The notes: generated by a model from the sequence alone, not told the origin. A DNA stretch of 64,000 nucleotides from Chitinophagaceae bacterium (GCA_016721725.1 JADKHN010000006.1:124001-188000), one strand, 5' to 3'. Counted from the first letter of the stretch, positions 1 through 9,140 are shown. A program made the numbers and translations.

Positions 1-1999
1 CTGAATTCACTGTGACCTCAAGGCCTTCATATTCTCCAAGAGTGAGCGGGAGTTTGAATAATTCCACCGCCTCTTCCAGGCTGATGGTCTCAATGCTCTG
101 GTTGGCCTTCAGTTTGGCGAAACGCGGTTTCTCCTCATCTGTGGCCGTGCCTACCTGTACCATCGGGCCGTAGCGGCCCATGCGGGCGATGATGGGCTTG
201 CCTTCGGCGGAAACGCCCAGGTTCCTTTCTCCAACGGCCCTGCCGGCGGTTTCCAGCGTATGCTCAACACCTTCATGGAACGGGGTGTAAAAATCGCCGA
301 CCATCTTGCTCCATTTCATTCTTCCTTCAGCGATCTCGTCAAACTCTTTTTCGATCTCCGCGGTGAAGGAATAATCCATCACCTTGTCGAAATGCATGTT
401 CAGGAAATCGGTCACCACGATACCGAGGTCGGTAGGAAATAGCTTTGATTTTTCTGCGCCGGTATTTTCCAGGTCGGTGATCTTCTCGATGCGGTCTGAT
501 TTGAGCTTTAAAATACGGAATTCACGTTTCACCGGATCCTTGTCCTTCTTCTCCACATAATTCCGCTTGATGATCGTGGAAATGGTGGGAGCGTAGGTGG
601 ATGGCCTTCCGATACCGAGTTCTTCCAGCTTCTTGACCAGGGAGGCTTCCGTGTAACGGGCCGCATGCTTGGTGAAACGTTCTGTGGCCGTCATTTGGAT
701 GAATTCCAGCGTTTGTCCGACCCGCAGGTCTGGCAAACGGCTCTCACTGCCTTCTTCATTCTCCTCTTCATCGGTGCTTTCCAGGTATACTTTCAGGAAT
801 CCGTCGAATTTGAGCACTTCACCGGTGGCGGTAAGGTCATCCTGATTGGTGCTGATATTGATCCTGGCCGTGGTCTTTTCAAATTCCGCGTCACTCATCT
901 GTGAGGCGATGGTGCGCTTCCAGATCAGTTCATACAACCGGTTCAGGTCGGGATCGCCCACCGAACGCATATTCATATAGGTAGGACGAATGGCCTCATG
1001 GGCCTCCTGTGCGCTTTCATTCTTGTTCTTATACCGGCGAACCTGCAGGTATTTATCGCCAAAGCTGGTCCCGATCTCGGCCTTGATGGCATCCATGGCC
1101 GTATCGCTCAAACTCACACTGTCCGTACGCATATACGTGATCTTACCGCTTTCATACAGCTTTTGCGCCAGCAACATGGTCTTACTGACCCCGTAGCCCA
1201 GTTTGCGGCTCGCTTCCTGTTGGAGAGTGGAGGTGGTGAATGGAGCCGCCGGGGTTCTTTTTCCTGGCCTTACCTGGATGTCCCTGACTGAATATGAGGC
1301 GCCTATGCAGGATTGCAGGAATTTTTCTGCATCCTCGGCTGCATTGTATTTTGTGCCTTCCGCTTTGAACTGGACCGCCCGGTCATTGAGATCGGTGGCA
1401 GATAAAGACGCTTCGATCTTAAAGCTGCTGACCGGGGTGAACTGGTTGATCTCCCGTTCTTTTTCTACGATCAGTTTGACCGCAACGCTTTGTACCCGGC
1501 CTGCGCTCAGTCCGCCCGACATGCCGATCTTTCTCCACAATACGGGGCTCAGTTCAAACCCCACGATACGATCCAGGATCCGCCTGGCCTGTTGGGCGTC
1601 CACCAGGTCCATATTTATGGTACGGGGATTTTTTACGGCTTTTTCGATGGCGGGTTTGGTGATCTCATGGAAGACGATCCGCTTGGTCGTCTTCGGATCT
1701 AGATCCAGCAATTCGGCAAGATGCCAGCTGATACTTTCCCCTTCCCGGTCCTCATCCGATGCCAGCCAGACCTCGTCACTTTTCTTCGCCAGGCTTTTGA
1801 GGTCCCGCACCACTTTTTCCTTTTCCGCGGGAACGATGTATTTGGGCTGAAAATTATTTTTGATATCGATGCCCATATCATTCTTTTCCAGGTCACGGAT
1901 ATGCCCGTAACAACTTCGCACTTCGAAGTCCTTGCCCAGGATGCCCTCAATGGTCTTTGCTTTGGCAGGGGACTCTACGATCAACAGATTTTTGGCCAT
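1..1999 (-). CDS. topA: DNA topoisomerase I, C-terminal part beyond window
   Basis: Type IA topoisomerase, which relaxes negatively supercoiled DNA by a transient break in one strand. The ATG at 1999 starts MAKNLLIVESPAKAKTIEG, the classic TopA N-terminus opening the Toprim domain. A Toprim DEDREGE motif lies near 1740-1770, and ITYMRTDS, which carries the catalytic tyrosine, is encoded near 1110-1140. The part nearest position 1 (KPIIARMGRYGPMVQVG) is the start of the C-terminal repeat region. The frame stays open to the window edge, so 666 residues are visible and the 3' end is missing. It is transcribed leftwards, away from the hydrolase that starts at 3060. The 200 bases upstream hold no gene. 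Identification is firm. Confidence 0.95.
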   Translation of the reverse strand, partial: MAKNLLIVESPAKAKTIEGILGKDFEVRSCYGHIRDLEKNDMGIDIKNNFQPKYIVPAEKEKVVRDLKSLAKKSDEVWLASDEDREGESISWHLAELLDLDPKTTKRIVFHEITKPAIEKAVKNPRTINMDLVDAQQARRILDRIVGFELSPVLWRKIGMSGGLSAGRVQSVAVKLIVEKEREINQFTPVSSFKIEASLSATDLNDRAVQFKAEGTKYNAAEDAEKFLQSCIGASYSVRDIQVRPGKRTPAAPFTTSTLQQEASRKLGYGVSKTMLLAQKLYESGKITYMRTDSVSLSDTAMDAIKAEIGTSFGDKYLQVRRYKNKNESAQEAHEAIRPTYMNMRSVGDPDLNRLYELIWKRTIASQMSDAEFEKTTARINISTNQDDLTATGEVLKFDGFLKVYLESTDEEENEEGSESRLPDLRVGQTLEFIQMTATERFTKHAARYTEASLVKKLEELGIGRPSTYAPTISTIIKRNYVEKKDKDPVKREFRILKLKSDRIEKITDLENTGAEKSKLFPTDLGIVVTDFLNMHFDKVMDYSFTAEIEKEFDEIAEGRMKWSKMVGDFYTPFHEGVEHTLETAGRAVGERNLGVSAEGKPIIARMGRYGPMVQVGTATDEEKPRFAKLKANQSIETISLEEAVELFKLPLTLGEYEGLEVTVNS

Positions 2000-2199
2000 T
2001 CTTGATAGATTACTTTTTGATGAAACGGGCATGGATAAAGGGTTCTGGCAAGTTCAGCACCCTGTTCGCCGGTGGCCGGCTATAGGCATGATCTGTATGA
2101 AGGAACCGTCTTCAAACCAGGCACAGTTTCACTGCAATATTAGTTTAAAATTAAAAAATCAAAATTTTTCTTGCCGGAGAGCGGATAAAAAAACCGGTT

Positions 2200-3060
2200 T
2201 CAAAGAAAATCGGTCGCTGCTTTTTTCACGTTTTCATCGCGATAGATTTTCTGGTGGCCCAGCCCTTGCGTGACCAGAAAACGGATATGCGCATGGCGGT
2301 CCTCTTTCACTTTTTCAGCATCGGCCCAGGGGGTAACTGTGTCTCCTTCGTCATGGATCCAAAGCACGGAGGAACGGATATGCTTCATGGCTCTTCGGAT
2401 CGAGAACCACTCCACCGGTTTACCACTTCGCTCCCGGATGATGCGTTCGAATTCCCGGCGAACTTCGGGGTCCTTTAATTTCAGCAGGTTAAAGGCGGCG
2501 TCAACCGCAGAACTGGTCTCAGTTGCCGGGGCGATGAAAACAATTCGGCTATCGTTATCGTGTTCCAGTTCTTCCAGGGCCAGGCTTAACGCGATCCCCC
2601 CGAAAGAATGGGCCATGAACCCTTGAACAGGTCCGAAATGCTCCACCACCTGCCGGATCATGGCGCTGTATTCTACCGCATGGGTTCTTTTGCCATCACT
2701 ACGCCCGTGTGCCGGGGCGTCGAAAGCCAGCACTTCATAACCCTTCTGCACCAGGGGCCTGGCATAGGCCTCGAATTTATAGGCCGCCGATCCGAATCCG
2801 TGCAGGATCAATACCCGTTTTTTTGCCGGGTGATTCCACCGGTAACCCCGGATGGTCAGTTGTTGTTCCTTTTTCAATTGGGCGGGCATGGTGAACTGGA
2901 TGAGTTCGGCATGCGGGGGATGACCTTTCCGCCTGGCCTTCAGGTAGGGCGTGCAGAAAAGATCGAAGGCTTTTTCCGCGGCACGTTTCCGGGAGAGGGC
3001 CCGGAGCAGTTTAAATTTTGTTTGTATGTAGCCAATTGCTAATCTTTGCGAGAGTTTCAT
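2200..3060 (-). CDS. alpha/beta hydrolase
   Basis: Predicted cytosolic serine hydrolase of 286 residues. Visible family features are the oxyanion strand motif VLILHGFGS, the nucleophile elbow AHSFGG (Ser in A-H-S-F-G-G), a distal Asp in HDEGDTVTPW and a His in GLGHQK. Together these make a complete Ser-Asp-His triad. The substrate cannot be inferred. I chose the ATG at 3060; a TTG three codons upstream (3069) would also be in frame, but a -7 promoter element on the same strand covers 3067-3074. The divergent DUF2520 gene starts at 3079, so the two genes share a very short control region. Confidence 0.85.
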   Translation of the reverse strand: MKLSQRLAIGYIQTKFKLLRALSRKRAAEKAFDLFCTPYLKARRKGHPPHAELIQFTMPAQLKKEQQLTIRGYRWNHPAKKRVLILHGFGSAAYKFEAYARPLVQKGYEVLAFDAPAHGRSDGKRTHAVEYSAMIRQVVEHFGPVQGFMAHSFGGIALSLALEELEHDNDSRIVFIAPATETSSAVDAAFNLLKLKDPEVRREFERIIRERSGKPVEWFSIRRAMKHIRSSVLWIHDEGDTVTPWADAEKVKEDRHAHIRFLVTQGLGHQKIYRDENVKKAATDFL

Positions 3061-3066
3061 CTTCAA

Positions 3067-3074
3067 CAAAGATA
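3067..3074 (-). promoter_or_regulatory. Bacteroidota -7 element for the hydrolase gene
   Basis: The minus strand reads TATCTTTG, a perfect TAnnTTTG. It ends only six bases before the ATG at 3060, so the transcript would have almost no leader. Confidence 0.5.
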
Positions 3075-3078
3075 GCCT

Positions 3079-3849
3079 ATGCGGGTTGTATTGATCGGAT
3101 CGGGAAATGTGGCCACGGTTTTAGGCCGGCTGATCCACAAAGCCGGGCATGAGATCCTGCAGGTGGTCAGCCGGGATGCCCGTCACGCGGCAAGGCTGGC
3201 CAATGAATGGTCAGCCTCATACACCGATCTGCAAGGGAAGATCAATGATACGGCCGACCTCTACATCATCGCGGTGAAAGACGAAGCCATTGAAGGACTG
3301 AAAAAAAAATTACACCTGGGATCCCGACCCGTGGTGCATACTGCCGGCGCGGTGTCTATCGAAGCGCTAAAAGGGATCTCCGCCAATTACGGTGTTTTAT
3401 ATCCCCTGCAAAGCCTTCGCGCCGAAATGGAGCCGGGTATGCCGATACCCTTGCTGGTAGACGGTAATAGCATTGAGACCATCACCCTGCTCGAAGATTT
3501 CGCCCATACGATCAGCAACCGGGTGGCCAGGGCCAATGATGAAGAAAGGTCGAAACTGCATGTGGCAGCCGTAGTGGTCAGTAATTTCACCAACCATTTA
3601 TATGCACTGGCGGAAGCATACTGCCGGAAAGAAAAGATCGATTTCGATCTGCTGAAACCGCTGATCGGGGAGACAGCGATGCGCCTGGAACAGGCTTCCC
3701 CGCAGGATGTTCAGACAGGTCCCGCTGCCAGGAATGATCAACAGACGATCACGAAGCACCTCGAACTACTCGGGGGGCATGAAAAATTAAAGGAACTCTA
3801 CCGGGTCATGACGGAAAGCATACTCAACAGCGAAGAAAGAAAAAATTGA
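3079..3849 (+). CDS. Rossmann-like and DUF2520 domain protein
   Basis: 256 residues. The N-terminus has a dinucleotide-binding Rossmann fold (GSGNVATVLG at residues 7-16, then VVSRDA as the second strand), followed by the all-helical DUF2520 C-terminal domain (HVAAVVVSNFTNHLYALAE onward). The family resembles NADP-dependent oxidoreductases of the pyrroline-5-carboxylate reductase / ketopantoate reductase type, but its reaction is not established. In Bacteroidota this gene commonly sits close to a KdsC-like phosphatase and maf, as here (5520 and 7201). Family assignment is strong; function is unknown. Confidence 0.85.
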   Translation: MRVVLIGSGNVATVLGRLIHKAGHEILQVVSRDARHAARLANEWSASYTDLQGKINDTADLYIIAVKDEAIEGLKKKLHLGSRPVVHTAGAVSIEALKGISANYGVLYPLQSLRAEMEPGMPIPLLVDGNSIETITLLEDFAHTISNRVARANDEERSKLHVAAVVVSNFTNHLYALAEAYCRKEKIDFDLLKPLIGETAMRLEQASPQDVQTGPAARNDQQTITKHLELLGGHEKLKELYRVMTESILNSEERKN

Positions 3850-3855
3850 CAACCT

Positions 3856-4488
3856 CTACCGTAACGGGAAAACGATATCCGTCTGTATTTTATACGGATC
3901 GACCGGCTTACCCTTTTTATCCAGGGGATCGGTAACATAGATCTCATACATCACTCCCCGTAAAACATGTTTGGTCTCTTTCATCCATTCCTTTACCGCA
4001 TCGTAACCCTGGGGGATCAGGTCGTAAGGGCCATAGAAATGCGCCAGTACGATACTGTCGGCCCGGGTCTCTTTGATAAATACCCCTTTGGGCAGTTTCC
4101 CGGGCCTTTTGTTGACGGGGATGCCCGCTTCAAAGAAATAGGGCGTTTTCTTATTCTTGAACCAGGCCATGGGAGAGCCGGTCACTTTCAGTTTTTCCTT
4201 CTTGAACACTTCGGCCAGTTTGCTACCGTAGATCCGGGCCAGTTTCCCCGCTAATCGTTCGTCATTGGCCGCGCTGTCACGCATGCAGAGAACGATCCGC
4301 TTCACCGAAACCGTATCCGTAATGTTGATGATGGGTGGTTTTTTTACTGGGGGAACCGGCTTCTCCGGTTTAGACTTGGGTTTCACCAGGGCGTTGCTGT
4401 CGCCTGGCTGGGATCTCTGTTTCTCCTTTCCATTACAGGCGAGCAACAGGCAGATTGATAAGAGGCACCCGGTGACTGAACTATTCAT
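3856..4488 (-). CDS. lipoprotein with GyrI-like effector-binding domain
   Basis: 210 residues. A signal sequence ending in a lipobox (LLLAC, Cys18) is followed by a Lys/Pro-rich linker of about 35 residues. The C-terminal half resembles the GyrI-like / AraC effector-binding fold (SOUL-like beta barrel): FYGPYDLIPQGYDAVKEWM and a closing YEIYVTDP...DPYKIQTDIVFPL are typical of it. Such domains usually bind small hydrophobic or cationic molecules in the cytoplasm, so export as a lipoprotein is unusual. It converges on DUF2520 with a six-base gap. Specific ligand unknown. Confidence 0.7.
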   Translation of the reverse strand: MNSSVTGCLLSICLLLACNGKEKQRSQPGDSNALVKPKSKPEKPVPPVKKPPIINITDTVSVKRIVLCMRDSAANDERLAGKLARIYGSKLAEVFKKEKLKVTGSPMAWFKNKKTPYFFEAGIPVNKRPGKLPKGVFIKETRADSIVLAHFYGPYDLIPQGYDAVKEWMKETKHVLRGVMYEIYVTDPLDKKGKPVDPYKIQTDIVFPLR

Positions 4489-4613
4489 ATGAACCAGTTG
4501 TTATTGACTTTGAACCATGAAATTACAAATGTTTTTACTTTATCTGAATTTTGCGTTGAATGAAAAAACAGAACACCTCACTATTAATATTTTCCTTAAT
4601 TGGTAATTTAAAG

Positions 4614-4621
4614 TAGGTTTG
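4614..4621 (+). promoter_or_regulatory. -7 element upstream of ferredoxin
   Basis: TAGGTTTG matches TAnnTTTG and lies 18 bases before the ferredoxin ATG at 4640. Confidence 0.5.
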
Positions 4622-4639
4622 CAACCCGAAATTTGCATT

Positions 4640-4975
4640 ATGTACGAAATAACGTTCAAGTTTGAACAGAAAGGACTGGAGCCCGTCACGCTGCGGGACA
4701 TCGAACCCGGCGATTCGCTGCTGGAAGTGGCTTTGAAGAACGACATCGAACTGCACCACAATTGCGGCGGTGTCTGCGCCTGCAGCACCTGCCATCTTTA
4801 TGTTGAAAAAGGAGAGCAATACCTGGAAGAATTATCCGATAAGGAAGAGAATTTTATCGACCGGGCGGTAAACCCCCGTTTAAGTTCGCGGCTGGGTTGC
4901 CAGTGCGTCTTGCTGGAAGGAGAGGGCTTGATCGAAGTGACCCTGCCTGACCAGACGCAATTTTTAGGAGAATAG
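4640..4975 (+). CDS. 2Fe-2S ferredoxin, adrenodoxin/ISC type
   Basis: 111-residue soluble electron carrier. The cluster ligands fit C-x5-C-x2-C plus a distal Cys: Cys42, Cys48, Cys51 and Cys87, with extra cysteines at 46 and 89. NCGGVCACSTCHLYVEKG and RLGCQC are diagnostic of the vertebrate-type (Fdx/adrenodoxin) ferredoxins that take part in Fe-S cluster assembly. The IscX gene follows at 5130, which supports the Fe-S assembly role. The ATG at 4640 is preferred over an in-frame TTG at 4619, which would overlap the promoter element. Confidence 0.92.
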   Translation: MYEITFKFEQKGLEPVTLRDIEPGDSLLEVALKNDIELHHNCGGVCACSTCHLYVEKGEQYLEELSDKEENFIDRAVNPRLSSRLGCQCVLLEGEGLIEVTLPDQTQFLGE

Positions 4976-4980
4976 TGGCT

Positions 4981-5123
4981 GATTTGAAGATGGGATGATT
5001 TGTGGATGGGATGATTTGATGCTTTCTTCAAAACAGTTGGATTTTATATAATTTTATCAGTATCGGTCAGTAATCTTCAAATCAGTTCATCTTCAAATCT
5101 TCAAATCATATCATCTTCAAATT
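4981..5123. repeat. word-like intergenic array (gatttgaag / cttcaaatc)
   Basis: The left arm repeats variants of gatttgaagat and gatgggatgatttg. The right arm repeats the complement, atcttcaaatc, several times. The two arms could fold into a long imperfect hairpin. Same architecture as the array at 10464-10586. Confidence 0.7.
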
Positions 5124-5129
5124 AGCATT

Positions 5130-5366
5130 ATGAATTTCGAACCCCCCATTCACTGGAACGATTATGAGGACATTGCCATGAAATTATACGAACGTTTTGG
5201 TGATGATTTCGGGGAAAGCAAGATCTATCGAATACGATTCACCGACCTGCACAAATGGGTGATGGAGATCCCCAACTTCTCCGGCAAAGCGGAAGAAAGC
5301 AATGAGGGACACCTGGAGATGATCCAGAGCACCTGGGTGTATGAATGGCGCGATGGGCAGAAGTAG
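5130..5366 (+). CDS. iscX: Fe-S cluster assembly protein IscX
   Basis: 78 residues, close to the usual family length of about 66-75. Acidic helical protein with the family signature HWNDYEDIAMKLYERF, IRFTDLHKWVMEIPNF and an SNEGHLEMIQ...W segment. IscX binds iron and the cysteine desulfurase IscS and tunes cluster assembly. It follows a 2Fe-2S ferredoxin, separated by the 4981-5123 repeat array, a pairing also seen in isc operons. Recognition is confident. Confidence 0.88.
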   Translation: MNFEPPIHWNDYEDIAMKLYERFGDDFGESKIYRIRFTDLHKWVMEIPNFSGKAEESNEGHLEMIQSTWVYEWRDGQK

Positions 5367-5373
5367 ATGACAA

Positions 5374-5503
5374 ATTAATGGAAAATGGAAAATGCATATT
5401 TTTTTCAATTCGGGACTTTATTTAATTTCGAATAGTATGCTGTACAAAGAAAAAATGTTCTTTGTCCTAAAAACATTCTCCATTTTCCATTCTCCATTTA
5501 ATT
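5374..5503. repeat. dispersed intergenic element, copy 1 (ggaaaatg words)
   Basis: The left end (attaatggaaaatggaaaatg) and the right end (cattctccattttccatt) are imperfect inverted repeats. The interior shares ordered blocks with the element at 13959-14110 (ttcaatt, ttattt, ttcgaa, gttctt, cctaaaaa). The two therefore look like diverged copies of one element. Confidence 0.75.
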
Positions 5504-5519
5504 TAGACTCATACTCAAA

Positions 5520-6059
5520 ATGAACGTCCTCTCCTTATTTAAGCCCATCACCACCTTTGTCCTTGATGTGGACGGCGTCCTTACCGATGGGTCTGTCTTA
5601 TTACTCGAGGATGGACAGATGGCCAGGCAGATGAATATCAAGGATGGCTATGCGCTCCAGCTCGCGATCAAAAAAGGTTACCGTATCCTGGTCATCTCCG
5701 GAGGCGATTCGCCGGCCGTACGATCCAGGTTGAACCGGCTTGGAGTCATGGATGTTGTTCTTCCGGTGACCGACAAGACGGAGGTTTTGCAAGAATACTT
5801 GACCACCCACCGTATCTCCCCGGAACAGGTCTTATTCATGGGTGATGATATGCCCGACCTTTCCGCCATGCAACTGGCCGGATTGCCCGCCTGCCCGGCC
5901 GATGCCGTTCCGGAGATCATGCAGATCTCAAAATACATTTCACCGGTTGCCGGTGGCAAAGGCTGCGTTCGTGATGTGATCGAGAAAGTATTGAAATTGA
6001 ATGGGCACTGGGACCTGGAAGCGGGCATTGCCGCAGATGTTTTCACCCGACCTGGGGTT
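5520..6059 (+). CDS. KdsC-like HAD phosphatase, 3' end corrupted
   Basis: HAD-superfamily phosphatase of the 3-deoxy-D-manno-octulosonate 8-phosphate phosphatase type, which acts in LPS inner-core precursor synthesis. Motif I is FVLDVDGVLTDG (Asp16, Asp18), motif II is the Ser in VISGGDSPAVRSRL, and motif IV is FMGDDMPDL (Asp109-110). The conserved protein ends near NGHWDLEAGI, residues 161-170, about the normal family length. After residue 180 the reading frame runs into the anomalous homopolymer block (6060-6180) and stays open to 6455 by accident. The true stop codon cannot be seen. No kdsA or kdsB is in the window. Confidence 0.85.
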
Positions 6060-6180
6060 TTTCCCAAAAAAAAAAAAAAAGGGGGAGGGGCCCCCCCTGT
6101 TTCCCGACGCCCAAAAAAGAAGGGCGCACCAGAAGAAAAAAAAAAACCGAAAAAAACCCAAAAAATTGAAATGGCTTTAA
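6060..6180. other. anomalous homopolymer block, probable assembly artefact
   Basis: Runs of T, C, A, G and C follow one another (an A run of about 17, then G, G, C7, later A-rich runs broken by CC or G). No codon structure or hairpin explains it, and it cuts off a conserved gene. It resembles low-quality read-end sequence at a contig join. Confidence 0.6.
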
Positions 6181-6255
6181 AACAAAACGTTGTCTTCCGC
6201 TTTACCGGACCGGATATCCGGATACATTACTTATTTTCGCTTCCGAATCCCTTTC

Positions 6256-7192
6256 ATGAGACTATTCACCGCATTCTTACAACTGGTTCGCCTGCCCAAC
6301 CTGCTCTTTATTGCCCTTACCCAGGGACTTTTTTATTACTGCATCGTATTACGGATCAAGACCGAGGAGATCGGATCCCATTTTTCCGACCTGTCCTTTT
6401 ACCTGCTCATCATCGCATCGGTACTGATCGCCGCCGCCGGGTACATCATCAATGATTATTTCGACATCAATATCGACCAGGTGAATAAACCTGCCCGCCA
6501 GGTGGTGGATAAGGTCATCCGGAGGCGGTGGGCCATGTTCTGGCATATCTTTTTCTGCCGCAGGGATCGCCATATGTGTGTATATCGATCTCAGTTCACC
6601 GGGCTATTGGCTGGCCATGTCCAACCTGGCCTGTGTAGTCCTGCTTTTCGGTTATTCGGTCTCGCTTAAAAAGAAACTGCTCCTGGGCAATATCCTGATC
6701 TCCGCGCTTACCGCCTGGGTGATCATCGTGATCTATTTGTGCTACCTGAACAGCTTTTACACTTCCGGTGCCGAGATCGATCCCAATATCAATGTCCGGT
6801 TCACCCGGCTAGCCCTGCTCTATGCCGGTTTCGCCTTCATCATTTCGATCATCCGCGAGGTCATCAAGGATATGGAAGACCGGGAAGGGGATGAACGATA
6901 TGGTTGCCGGACCATACCCATCGTGTGGGGCATTCCCGCCACCAAGGTCTTTGTGGGAGTCTGGATCGTGGTGTTGGTAAGCATCCTGGCCATCCTGCAG
7001 TTCTATGTGCTCCAGTTCGGCTGGTGGCTGAGCGCGCTCTATTGTTTCATCATGATCATCGCTCCCTTGCTTTGGGTCTTAAAGCAATTATCCAGGGCCG
7101 GGAATGCCGCGGATTACCACCGGATGAGCATTGTCATCAAGGCCGTCATGCTCACCGGTATCCTGTCGATGTTATTCTTTAAATTCTACTGA
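6256..7192 (+). pseudogene. UbiA-family prenyltransferase, frameshifted
   Basis: Membrane-bound prenyltransferase of the kind annotated in Bacteroidota as geranylgeranylglycerol-phosphate geranylgeranyltransferase-like. The first Asp-rich motif is NDYFDINIDQVNKPAR and the second is DMEDREGDERYG; about eight hydrophobic segments are seen. The N-terminal 98 codons are in one frame and the rest (from about 6555) in another. Removing one T from the T5 run at 6550-6554 joins them into a smooth HIFSAAGIAICVYIDLSSP. The break lies 370 bases from the corrupted block, so a sequence error is likelier than real gene loss. Maf follows after eight bases. Confidence 0.8.
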
Positions 7193-7200
7193 TCCATCTC

Positions 7201-7782
7201 ATGCGCAAGATCATCCTGGCTTCCCAATCACCCCGCCGTAAACAATTGCTCGAATGGGCCGAAGTCCCTTTTGAAGTGGTGGTGAGGCATACGGATGAAT
7301 CATACCCGGAAACGCTGGCTGTTGAGGACATTGCGGTGCACATCGCCCGGAACAAGGCTCTGGCGGTCAAAGCCCATATTAAAGCGGCAGACAACCTGCA
7401 TTGGCATGACCATCCCATATTGGCCGCCGATACGATCGTTGTTTTGAACGGAGCCGTGATCGGGAAGCCGGCAGACCGCAACGATGCATTGGATATCCTG
7501 AGCCGGTTATCCGGACAGGAACACCGCGTGATCACCGGTGTGGTGATCCTGGAGCAGGAGAATGAAATCGCATTCTCCGACACCACAACAGTACGGTTCC
7601 ATGAGTTGACGAACGAACAGATCGAATTCTATGTCGATAAATACAAGCCTTATGACAAGGCAGGCGCCTATGCCATCCAGGAATGGATCGGGGTCATCGG
7701 CATCAAACAGGTCAACGGCGATTTTTATAACGTGATGGGCTTACCCGTGAGCAGGGTGGTGCAGGCCCTGAAACAACACTGA
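7201..7782 (+). CDS. maf: Maf-like nucleotide pyrophosphatase
   Basis: 193 residues. Cytosolic house-cleaning enzyme that hydrolyses non-canonical or excess NTPs (dTTP/UTP type in this subfamily) to NMP and pyrophosphate. The N-terminal ASQSPRRKQLL phosphate-binding motif, the catalytic Asp in ILAADTIVVLNG, and GKPADRNDALDILSRLSG followed by H-V-I-T-G type sequence are all present. The C-terminus has the YDKAGAYAIQ motif. It starts nine bases after the UbiA gene and is probably cotranscribed with it. Confidence 0.93.
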   Translation: MRKIILASQSPRRKQLLEWAEVPFEVVVRHTDESYPETLAVEDIAVHIARNKALAVKAHIKAADNLHWHDHPILAADTIVVLNGAVIGKPADRNDALDILSRLSGQEHRVITGVVILEQENEIAFSDTTTVRFHELTNEQIEFYVDKYKPYDKAGAYAIQEWIGVIGIKQVNGDFYNVMGLPVSRVVQALKQH

Positions 7783-7857
7783 CCGGGAAGAAAAAAACAC
7801 CCGGCTTGCGTTCCTTTCACTTTCCCAGGCTCCTGATTGTGTTTTTATTTTACGTTC

Positions 7858-9135
7858 ATGAGCACCCTTATGAACGAACGTTTATTACAATACATCTGGC
7901 AGTTCCAGCATTTCAGGTCCGTTTCCCTGTTAACCTGGGAGAACGAACCCCTTTTCATCATTCAACCCGGAATACCCAACAGCAACCAGGGCCCCGATTT
8001 CCTCCTGGCCCGGATCCGTGTTGGGGATACTACCTGGGCAGGCAGTATTGAATTGCACATCCGTTCTTCCGAATGGAAGCATCACGGGCATTCGGATGAC
8101 CCGCATTACCAGAATGTCATCCTGCATGTGGTCTGGCAGCAGGATATGGAACTGGAACTGCCCTTTCCCACATTGGTACTGGAAGATAAAGTGCCCAAGC
8201 TGCTGTTGAAGAAATACCAGGACCTGATGAACAGCGGGGGATTCATCCCCTGTGAAAAACATATCGGGGGGATCGATCCCGTAAGTGTATTGGCCTGGAA
8301 GGAGAGGCTGCTGATCGAAAGGCTGGAAAAAAGATCGGAGCAGGTATTCCGGTACCTGGAAAAGAATCATCAGCACTGGGAAGAGACCTGCTGGTGGCTC
8401 ATGGCGGGAAATTTCGGGATCACCGTGAACCGTTCGGCCTTTGAATCGATCGCCCGTTCTATCCCGTTGAACATCGTGGCCAGGCACCGGAACCAGATCC
8501 ACCAGCTGGAAGCTCTGTTGTTCGGACAAGCCGGCCTTCTGGAGAATCATTTCTCAGAAGACTATCCGAGGATGCTGCAAAAGGAATATCGATTCCTGAA
8601 AACCAAGTACCGGTTGAAGCCAGTCCATGAACCGGTTTATTTTCTCCGGATGAGACCGTCCAACTTTCCCACGGTGCGATTAGCGCAACTGGCCATGCTG
8701 ATCCATGAGGGGCAGCATTTGTTCACCCGCTTCAGGGAATCGGTCTCCCTGGCCGAACTCCGTCAACTCCTGGACCATACCGCGAATGATTACTGGCATT
8801 ATCATTATGTCTTTGATGAACCAACCGCATTCAAACCCAAACAGATCGGGAAACAGATGACCGAGAACCTGCTGATCAATACCGTCATTCCCCTGGTCTT
8901 TGCCTATGGCCATTACCAGGATGATATTTTACTGAAAGAACGGGCGGTCGATTGGCTCACCGGGATCAACCCGGAGCAGAATGCCCTCATCAGGCGTTTT
9001 GTAAACCTGGGAATACCGGTCTTGCACGCATTTGATTCGCAGGCACTCCTGCAAATGAAGAAAGCATACTGCGATGAAAAACGTTGTCTTGAATGCCCGG
9101 TAGGGGATCGGCTCCTGAATCGGAAAGTTGTATAA
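7858..9135 (+). CDS. DUF2851 family protein
   Basis: About 425 residues. The family is nearly restricted to Bacteroidota and uncharacterised. Its recognisable N-terminal block is NERLLQYIWQFQHF, NQGPDFLLARIRVGDTTWAGSIELH and SEWKHHGHSDDPHYQNVILHVV. The C-terminus has a cysteine set (CDEKRCLECPVGDRLL) that could bind metal or an Fe-S cluster. Starts at 7858 (MSTLMNERLL) and 7870 (MNERLL) are equally plausible. The SIELH region resembles nuclease-like folds, but no function is claimed. It lies downstream of maf in a usual family gene order. Confidence 0.85.
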   Translation: MSTLMNERLLQYIWQFQHFRSVSLLTWENEPLFIIQPGIPNSNQGPDFLLARIRVGDTTWAGSIELHIRSSEWKHHGHSDDPHYQNVILHVVWQQDMELELPFPTLVLEDKVPKLLLKKYQDLMNSGGFIPCEKHIGGIDPVSVLAWKERLLIERLEKRSEQVFRYLEKNHQHWEETCWWLMAGNFGITVNRSAFESIARSIPLNIVARHRNQIHQLEALLFGQAGLLENHFSEDYPRMLQKEYRFLKTKYRLKPVHEPVYFLRMRPSNFPTVRLAQLAMLIHEGQHLFTRFRESVSLAELRQLLDHTANDYWHYHYVFDEPTAFKPKQIGKQMTENLLINTVIPLVFAYGHYQDDILLKERAVDWLTGINPEQNALIRRFVNLGIPVLHAFDSQALLQMKKAYCDEKRCLECPVGDRLLNRKVV

Positions 9136-9140
9136 AGTCC

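Noticed and set aside
1203..1850. 215-codon plus-strand frame over topA
   Set aside because: Lies entirely antisense to recognisable TopA sequence and has no motif of its own.
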